A stretch of DNA of 9,858 nt from assembly GCA_937901395.1 (NCBI GenBank), contig CALCDB010000080.1, positions 1-9,858 of the forward strand, written 5' to 3'. A program made the translations under genes and the position numbers. Below, one piece after another: positions 1-5,373 of this stretch. The notes beneath the pieces were generated by a model, which made no database searches, had not been told where the DNA came from, and was given only the letters and a program-made list of their open reading frames with translations. Numbering within the stretch: position 1 is the first letter of the stretch; the number at the start of each line of letters is the position of its first letter. The DNA is from an uncultured Verrucomicrobiota bacterium (GTDB lineage Bacteria; Verrucomicrobiota; Kiritimatiellia; RFP12; UBA1067).

Positions 1-2424
1 GAGTACATAGGCAAACTCGAAAAGTCGGCCGGAAAGAAATTCGGCGACAAGAAGAATCCGCTTTTGGTGTCAGTTCGTTCAGGTGCCCGCGCTTCAATGC
101 CGGGCATGATGGATACGATTCTCAACCTCGGTCTCAACGAGACGGTAGTCGAGACCCTCGCCAAGCAGACGAAGAATCCGCGTTGGGCGTGGGATTGCTA
201 CCGCCGCTTCATCCAGATGTTCTCCGATGTCGTCATGGAAGTTGGCAAGAAGTATTTCGAGCGACTGATTGACGAGATGAAGGCCAAGAAGGGGGTAAAG
301 CTTGACGTCGAATTGACGGCGAAGGATCTTAAGGATCTCGCCAAGATGTTCAAGGCGGAATACAAGGCGAAGATTGGAAAGGAATTTCCATCAGATCCGC
401 GCGAGCAACTCTTCGAGGCCATCAAGGCGGTATTCCGCAGTTGGGATAATCCGCGAGCGAACGTATATCGGCGTGATAACGATATTCCATACAGCTGGGG
501 CACGGCCGTGAACGTTCAGATGATGGCGTTTGGCAATTTGAACGACAATTCCGGCACGGGAGTGGCCTTTACGCGCGATCCAGCGAGCGGCGAGAAGAAG
601 CTGATGGGCGAATTTTTGATGAACGCTCAAGGCGAGGATGTGGTAGCTGGCGTAAGAACGCCGATGCCGATCGCGAAGATGGCGGAGGTAATGCCGAAAG
701 TATTCAAGCAATTCCAGAAGATTTGCGATACATTGGAAGAGCACTATCGTGATATGCAGGATATGGAGTTCACGATCGAGAACCAGAAGCTCTTCATGTT
801 GCAGACGCGCAACGGCAAGCGCACGGCGAAGGCGGCGTTGAAAATCGCGTGTGATTTGGTAGACGAGGGGATGCGCACGGAAGAGGAAGCGGTGTTGATG
901 ATCGATCCGCGCAACTTGGATACGCTTCTACATCCGCAATTCGACGCGGTCGCGCTCAAGAACGCGAAGCCAGTCGCTCGCGGTTTGGCGGCGTCTCCAG
1001 GCGCGGCATGCGGCAAGATCGTGTTCTCGGCGGCAGATGCGAAAGTGTGGAAGGATAATGGCGAGAAGACGGTATTGGTAAGGTTGGAGACCTCGCCGGA
1101 AGACATCGAGGGCATGAAGGCGGCTGAGGGCATTCTCACGGTGCGCGGCGGCATGACTTCGCACGCCGCGGTAGTGGCGCGCGGAATGGGAGAGTGCTGC
1201 GTTTCCGGGTGCCAAGATATCATAATGGACGAAGACCACAAGCGCTTCACGATCGGAACCAAAGTGTTCAAAGAAGGCGATTGGCTATCAATCGACGGCT
1301 CGACGGGATACATCTACGATGGCGTAATTCCGACTGTCGACGCGACTATCGCGGGCGAGTTCGGGCGTATCATGAATTGGGCGGACAAGTTCCGCAGTCT
1401 TCATGTGCGTACCAATGCGGATACACCTCGTGATGCGCGCAAGGCGAAAGAGCTTGGCGCGGAGGGAATCGGGCTTTGCCGCACGGAACACATGTTCTTC
1501 GAGGCAGATCGTATCGCCGCTTTCCGCGAGATGATTTGTGCGGATACTGTCGAGGAGCGCGAATTGGCGCTCGCGAAGATCCTGCCATATCAGCAAGACG
1601 ATTTCGAGCAGCTCTTCGAGGCGTTGGAAGGGCGGCCAGTAACAATCCGTTTCTTGGATCCACCACTTCATGAGTTCGTTCCGCATGCGGAAGATGAAGT
1701 CAAGATGCTCGCCAAGGTGCAGCATAAGTCGGTTGCGCAAATCGAGGAACTTATCGATAGCCTACATGAGTTCAACCCGATGATGGGTCATCGTGGCTGC
1801 AGGTTGTCGGTAACCTACCCTGAAATCGCGAAGATGCAGACGACGGCGGTGATTCGCGCGGCGGTCAAGGTTCAGAAGGCGCATCGCACTTGGACGGTGA
1901 AGCCAGAGATCATGATTCCATTGGTTGGCGACGCGAAGGAATTCAAGTACGTGAAGAACATCGTCGTGAAGACGGCCAATGAGGAAATCGCGCATGCGGA
2001 TGTGAATATCGCATACAAGGTAGGCACGATGATCGAAATTCCGCGTGCGGCGCTGACGGCCGATGAAATCGCCGAGGAGGCGCAATTCTTCTGCTTTGGC
2101 ACGAATGATCTTACGCAGATGACGTATGGATTTTCGCGCGACGATGCCGGCAAGTTCCTCGCGGCGTATTACGACAAGAAGATATTCGAGAACGATCCAT
2201 TCGCGAAGTTGGATCAATCTGGCGTTGGCAAGCTCATGGAGATGGCGCTCAAGCTCGGCAAGAGCGTGCGGCCGAAACTCCATTGCGGAATCTGCGGTGA
2301 GCATGGAGGGGATCCGACCTCGGTCGAGTTCTGTCATAAGCTTGGGCTTGATTACGTAAGCTGTTCGCCTTATCGTGTGCCGATTGCTCGTCTGGCAGCA
2401 GCGCAGGCGGCGCTTCGTAAATGA
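1..2424 (+). CDS. ppdK: Pyruvate, phosphate dikinase (5'-truncated by window edge)
   Basis: Interconverts pyruvate + ATP + Pi with PEP + AMP + PPi in the cytoplasm. In anaerobes it usually runs towards pyruvate as a PPi-using glycolytic step. The frame is open from base 1, so the gene begins upstream. 807 codons are visible, and about 65-75 are missing compared with the usual roughly 875 residues. Seen in order (window codon numbers): ATP-grasp region with VSVRSGARASMPGMMDT (codons 24-40) and GTGVAFTRDPASGEKK; swivelling phosphohistidine domain with GGMTSHAAVVARGMG, the phospho-accepting His at codon 388 (bases 1162-1164); PEP/pyruvate TIM-barrel with GIGLCRTEHMFF, TIRFLDPPLHEF, MIEIPRAAL, GTNDLTQMTYGFSRDD, and the catalytic Cys of CGICGEHGG at codon 765. 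The spacing from this His to this Cys matches the family. All key residues are present. Codon use is strongly biased (AAG for Lys, mostly ATC for Ile) and differs from the genes downstream, suggesting high expression. The stop overlaps the nadE start (ATGA). Confidence 0.97.
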   Translation, partial: EYIGKLEKSAGKKFGDKKNPLLVSVRSGARASMPGMMDTILNLGLNETVVETLAKQTKNPRWAWDCYRRFIQMFSDVVMEVGKKYFERLIDEMKAKKGVKLDVELTAKDLKDLAKMFKAEYKAKIGKEFPSDPREQLFEAIKAVFRSWDNPRANVYRRDNDIPYSWGTAVNVQMMAFGNLNDNSGTGVAFTRDPASGEKKLMGEFLMNAQGEDVVAGVRTPMPIAKMAEVMPKVFKQFQKICDTLEEHYRDMQDMEFTIENQKLFMLQTRNGKRTAKAALKIACDLVDEGMRTEEEAVLMIDPRNLDTLLHPQFDAVALKNAKPVARGLAASPGAACGKIVFSAADAKVWKDNGEKTVLVRLETSPEDIEGMKAAEGILTVRGGMTSHAAVVARGMGECCVSGCQDIIMDEDHKRFTIGTKVFKEGDWLSIDGSTGYIYDGVIPTVDATIAGEFGRIMNWADKFRSLHVRTNADTPRDARKAKELGAEGIGLCRTEHMFFEADRIAAFREMICADTVEERELALAKILPYQQDDFEQLFEALEGRPVTIRFLDPPLHEFVPHAEDEVKMLAKVQHKSVAQIEELIDSLHEFNPMMGHRGCRLSVTYPEIAKMQTTAVIRAAVKVQKAHRTWTVKPEIMIPLVGDAKEFKYVKNIVVKTANEEIAHADVNIAYKVGTMIEIPRAALTADEIAEEAQFFCFGTNDLTQMTYGFSRDDAGKFLAAYYDKKIFENDPFAKLDQSGVGKLMEMALKLGKSVRPKLHCGICGEHGGDPTSVEFCHKLGLDYVSCSPYRVPIARLAAAQAALRK

Positions 2425-3434
2425 TGGCATCGCCCGAATACGGGAGCTTGTCGACGCACCGTGCCTTTCTCGGTAAAGCACCGAAAGGGGGGTGCGTCGC
2501 GCCATTTCAATGCAAGAGCGGCGATGTATTCGCCAAGCAGGTATCAGGGTTGGCGAGGCGGCTAAGGGCAATTCGTTGCAGGCATGTGGTAATTGGGCTT
2601 TCGGGAGGACTCGATTCGACTTTGGCGCTGTTGGTAGCCGAGGCAGCGTTTCGTAAATTACGATATGACAAAAGCGGCATTCATGCATATACGATGCCAG
2701 GCTTTGGAACTACGAAGCGCACCAAAGGGAACGCGAACATCCTTTGTGAGGGACTGGGAATTGGGATTGAGACAATTTCCATCGTCAAGGCATGCAGACA
2801 GCATTTCAGGGATATTGGGCATGATGGCAAGACCGCGGATATCACGTACGAGAATGCCCAAGCGAGAATGCGCACTTTGATATTAATGGACAAGGCGAAT
2901 ATGCTGGGGGGGATAGTATTGGGAACTGGGGATATGAGCGAAATCGCATTAGGTTGGTGCACGTATAATGGCGATCACATGTCGATGTTCGCGGTCAACA
3001 ACGGAGTTCCAAAGACAATCGTCAGAAAGGTCTGCAAGTGGTGGAGCGACAAGACGGAACGATCAGCGGACGAAAAGATGATGAAGGCGGTCTGCGCAGT
3101 TCGGGATATAATCGCCACGCCAGTTTCGCCAGAATTGGTAAAGGGACAGATAACGGAAGACAAGATTGGGCCGTATGAATTGCACGATTTCTTTCTTTGG
3201 AATTTCATAGTGAATGAGATGGGCAGCAAGAACCTGATTGAGGAAGCGCGTAGATATTTCGATGGCAAATATACGGATGATGAAATCGTCAAAACCGAGA
3301 AGATTTTCATTCGTCGATTCTTCACGCAGGCATTCAAGCGAAATTGTCAGCCAGATGGCATTAGGGTATTTTCCTTTGAACTATCGTTGAGAGATTGGTG
3401 GATACCATCAGATTTAGGATTAATTGATATCTAA
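2421..3434 (+). CDS. nadE: NAD+ synthetase, long-type synthetase domain without glutaminase domain
   Basis: Adenylates and amidates nicotinic acid adenine dinucleotide to NAD+, releasing AMP + PPi; last step of NAD synthesis. PP-loop SGGLDS at residues 61-66, then YTMPGFGTTKRTKGNA, DIGHDGKTADITYENAQARMR-type core, GTGDMSEIALGW and YNGDHMSMFAVNNGVPKT. The C-terminal RRFFTQAFKRNCQPDG and DWWIPSD tail resembles the glutamine-dependent (about 640 residue) enzymes, not the roughly 270-residue ammonia-dependent ones. The family's N-terminal nitrilase-like glutaminase is absent: ppdK ends where this gene starts. Recognisable homology begins near residue 35 (DVFAKQVSGLARRL, the usual linker-to-synthetase junction). 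No in-frame ATG, GTG or TTG lies between 2448 (TTG) and 2550, and homology starts before 2550, so translation should start at 2421, 2424 or possibly 2448. The Shine-Dalgarno is weak (AGGCGG-like), and ATGA coupling to ppdK is likely. It probably uses free ammonia or a separate glutaminase (inference). Confidence 0.93.
   Translation: MMASPEYGSLSTHRAFLGKAPKGGCVAPFQCKSGDVFAKQVSGLARRLRAIRCRHVVIGLSGGLDSTLALLVAEAAFRKLRYDKSGIHAYTMPGFGTTKRTKGNANILCEGLGIGIETISIVKACRQHFRDIGHDGKTADITYENAQARMRTLILMDKANMLGGIVLGTGDMSEIALGWCTYNGDHMSMFAVNNGVPKTIVRKVCKWWSDKTERSADEKMMKAVCAVRDIIATPVSPELVKGQITEDKIGPYELHDFFLWNFIVNEMGSKNLIEEARRYFDGKYTDDEIVKTEKIFIRRFFTQAFKRNCQPDGIRVFSFELSLRDWWIPSDLGLIDI
2452..2499 (+). repeat. Two-stage hairpin inside the 5' end of nadE
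   Basis: A 9-bp perfect outer stem pairs 2452-2460 (CGACGCACC) with 2491-2499 (GGTGCGTCG). A 6-bp inner stem pairs 2464-2469 (CCTTTC) with 2483-2488 (GAAAGG). A competing inner pairing is TCGGT (2470-2474) with ACCGA (2480-2484). No U-tract follows, so it is not a standard intrinsic terminator. It lies 28 bases past the ppdK stop and inside a stretch of nadE with no recognisable homology. Possible roles are 3'-end protection of ppdK mRNA, attenuation of nadE, or a remnant palindromic repeat. No second copy was noticed in this window. Confidence 0.7.
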
Positions 3435-3437
3435 TTT

Positions 3438-3447
3438 GGGGAGAGAG
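3438..3447 (+). promoter_or_regulatory. Shine-Dalgarno of nrnA, decides a GTG start
   Basis: GGGGAGAGAG at 3438-3447 lies in the 17-base gap after the nadE stop. Its GGGGAG core ends 8 bases before the GTG at 3452, which makes GTG the preferred start because no ATG is nearby in frame. Confidence 0.75.
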
Positions 3448-3451
3448 CATA

Positions 3452-4444
3452 GTGGAAAGTGATAATTATGAGGTTGCCAAGCGAGTAATAACCGGGGCTA
3501 AGCGAATTTTAATTTCCGGGCATATCAGCCCAGACGGAGATTCGCTTGGTTGTATGATTGCGCTGACAAAGCTATTGCGCTTGGAGGGGCATGATGCGTA
3601 TGCGGCGGCGGACTTGAAATCAATAGGCAAATTATCATTTCTCGATGGGGTGAAGGATATCATCACTCTCAGGGCACTAAAAAAGAGTAGGCAGAAGTTT
3701 GACTTATTCATAGCGGTGGATTGTAACGCGCTTAACCGCATTCCCGCGGAAGTTCAGGCGATCATCAAGGATGTGCCGAAACTTTGTTTCGATCATCATG
3801 TCACCAATGCGGGTAATTTTGCGGATGTGATGATAGTAAACCCAGCGGCATCTTCGACAGGCGAGATAATTTGGCGATTTGCGAAGTGGAACAATTGGCG
3901 GCTTAATCACGAGATCGCAGAGGCATTGTGGGTCGCCCTAACGACGGATTCGGGAAGGTTCGCGTACGAATCAACGAGCACGGATACGTTGTTGGCGGCG
4001 AGCGATCTATTGAAATACGAGGTAAGGACGGCGCTCATAAACGATATCATATACGCGGCGTTTAGTAGAAAGGCAATCGCATTGAAGCGACGGGCTTGGC
4101 AGAATTTGCGAATTTGGAAGAATCGCAAGATCGCGGAAGTGTGGCTATCAAGGGAAGATTTTCGCAACGTCAAGGGGACGAAATCCGATGCGGAAGACAT
4201 AATCGAAATACCGCGTCAGGTATCCGGGAACGAGATAGCGATTTTCTATTATGAGATTCCCGATCGCACGAAGGAGACGCGCTGCTCAATTCGCACGCGC
4301 GGAAAGTGGGATGCCACAAAGATTGCGTCCGCCTTCGGGGGAGGCGGGCATATTCGCGCGGCAGGGTGCACGATAAATGCACCGATTCGCAAGGCGCGCG
4401 GAATGGTGCGCGCGGTAATCAAGGAAATGCTTAAGAATGGCTAA
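3452..4444 (+). CDS. nrnA: DHH/DHHA1 phosphoesterase, NrnA-like nanoRNase / pAp phosphatase
   Basis: Members of this family degrade 2-5 nt RNAs to mononucleotides and often dephosphorylate 3'-phosphoadenosine 5'-phosphate (pAp) to AMP, using Mn2+. Visible DHH motifs: GHISPDGDSLG (residues 23-33; His24, Asp28, Asp30), AVDCNALNRIP (Asp90), the signature DHH at 114-116 in CFDHHVTN, and TTDSGRFAYES (Asp166). The DHHA1 substrate-binding domain ends in GGGGHIRAAG (296-305). All expected metal ligands are present. At 330 residues it is of normal length for NrnA (about 310-340). GTG start, supported by the strong GGGGAG site upstream. The 3' end overlaps the next gene by 8 bases. Specificity (nanoRNase, pAp or c-di-AMP/pApA) cannot be decided from sequence alone; no GdpP-type PAS/GGDEF or membrane segment is present, so soluble NrnA is the best match. 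Confidence 0.93.
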   Translation: MESDNYEVAKRVITGAKRILISGHISPDGDSLGCMIALTKLLRLEGHDAYAAADLKSIGKLSFLDGVKDIITLRALKKSRQKFDLFIAVDCNALNRIPAEVQAIIKDVPKLCFDHHVTNAGNFADVMIVNPAASSTGEIIWRFAKWNNWRLNHEIAEALWVALTTDSGRFAYESTSTDTLLAASDLLKYEVRTALINDIIYAAFSRKAIALKRRAWQNLRIWKNRKIAEVWLSREDFRNVKGTKSDAEDIIEIPRQVSGNEIAIFYYEIPDRTKETRCSIRTRGKWDATKIASAFGGGGHIRAAGCTINAPIRKARGMVRAVIKEMLKNG

Positions 4445-5372
4445 GATCTTAATATTGACGGACGGCAAGGCGGGTCACGAAAATCAGTCAAAGGCCTTCG
4501 CGAGGGCGCTTGGCGGCGAATTTGAATTGGTAAAGATACAATTCAAGTCAAAATTCCACAAGGCATTAAGTTATCTTTATGACAACATTGGGATACTCAC
4601 CACGTCGCTTTTTTCGCCAATGCAGGCTCCAAGCGATGATATCAGGGCGGTAATCGGCACAGGTTCCGGAACGTTCTACGCGGTAAAAGTTTTGGCGAAA
4701 AAGCTTGGGGTGAAAGGCGCGGTAGTGCTATATCCACGAGGATATAAGATATCGAATTTCGATTGCATATTGGCACCAGTATTCGACCAGCCGGCGCCAG
4801 CGAAGAATGTAATTGCGATCCCGGCGAATTTAGTGGCCAACGATGAGGCGTTTTATGACAAGGCGGTAGGCGAGTTCAAGCAAAGGATTGGGGATAAGAG
4901 ACACGATGGCAAGGAAAGCGATATCATCGCCGTCATAATTGGCGGGCCCAACAAATGCTCCACGATGAGCGAGGAGTGGATAAGAAACGAGCTTGATAGA
5001 ATAATGGCGGAGAATCCCAACGCGGTTAAATGGGTAACTACTTCGCGGCGCACTCCAGCGGAAGTGGAAAAGGCGGTTAGCGAATACAAGTGGGATTATG
5101 AGTTGCTTTATTCCAAAGATCACTTTAACCCCATTCCAGCATTCGTAAAACTGGCGAGCAAGATATACGTTACGGCAGAATCGACTGGGATGATCTCGGA
5201 GGCATGTACATTCGGTTCGGCGGAGGTATATGCGTTGGATAATCTCATGCCTGGCAATCATAAATTTCGGCGTTTTGTGGTTTCGTTAGGCGAGAATGGG
5301 TATATCAACGGCAATCGGAAGATAGATCTTGCGGATGAATTCAGTCGCGCCAGACGGTTGATGGAGGTATAA
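4437..5372 (+). CDS. ELM1/DUF1022-family protein (predicted GT-B-like fold)
   Basis: Belongs to the family named for plant mitochondrial fission factor ELM1, which also has many Gram-negative bacterial members of unknown biochemical role; a glycosyltransferase-B-like fold is usually assumed. Seen: N-terminal LTDGKAGHENQ (residues 7-17), VIGTGSGTFYAVKVLAKKLG (72-91), a mid-protein IIGGPNKCS (167-175), TTSRRTPAEVEKAV (201-214), and the C-terminal HFNPIPAFVKLASKIYVTAESTGMISEA segment (229-256), which holds the conserved nucleotide-sugar-binding-like serine/glutamate region. 311 residues, typical for bacterial members. There is no signal peptide or membrane segment. The start is supported by AAGGA at 4421-4425, 11 bases upstream, within the nrnA end. 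It is coupled to nrnA (8-base overlap) and to the M16C gene (1-base gap). The cellular function is not known; envelope or lipid glycosylation would be a guess. Confidence 0.85.
   Translation: MAKILILTDGKAGHENQSKAFARALGGEFELVKIQFKSKFHKALSYLYDNIGILTTSLFSPMQAPSDDIRAVIGTGSGTFYAVKVLAKKLGVKGAVVLYPRGYKISNFDCILAPVFDQPAPAKNVIAIPANLVANDEAFYDKAVGEFKQRIGDKRHDGKESDIIAVIIGGPNKCSTMSEEWIRNELDRIMAENPNAVKWVTTSRRTPAEVEKAVSEYKWDYELLYSKDHFNPIPAFVKLASKIYVTAESTGMISEACTFGSAEVYALDNLMPGNHKFRRFVVSLGENGYINGNRKIDLADEFSRARRLMEV
5363..5367 (+). promoter_or_regulatory. Shine-Dalgarno of the M16C protease gene
   Basis: A perfect GGAGG lies inside the last codons of the ELM1-family gene, 6 bases before the ATG at 5374. It favours 5374 over the later in-frame ATGs at 5401, 5407 and 5410, which have only a weak GGCGG behind them. 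Confidence 0.75.
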
Positions 5373-5373
5373 G

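Noticed and set aside
744..1313. An antisense open frame of about 189 codons opposite ppdK
   Set aside because: A shadow of the conserved phosphohistidine region of ppdK, with no domain signature.
2452..2499. The hairpin as an intrinsic terminator of ppdK
   Set aside because: No U-tract follows the 3' arm and the structure lies within nadE coding sequence; kept only as a structured element.
1762..2688. A long antisense open frame of about 308 codons opposite the end of ppdK and the start of nadE
   Set aside because: It is the complement of two well-supported genes, its Arg/His/Leu-rich translation shows no recognisable motif, and its length follows from the biased codon use of ppdK.
2906..2912. 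Run of seven G in nadE, considered as a slippage or phase-variation tract
   Set aside because: It encodes part of a conserved Leu-Gly-Gly segment, the frame is intact, and seven bases is short for phase variation.
3395..3434. AT-rich stretch before nrnA (TTGGTG, TTAATT, TATCTAAT) considered as a promoter
   Set aside because: No -35/-10 pair with acceptable match and 16-18 base spacing; the composition can be explained by the end of the nadE coding sequence.
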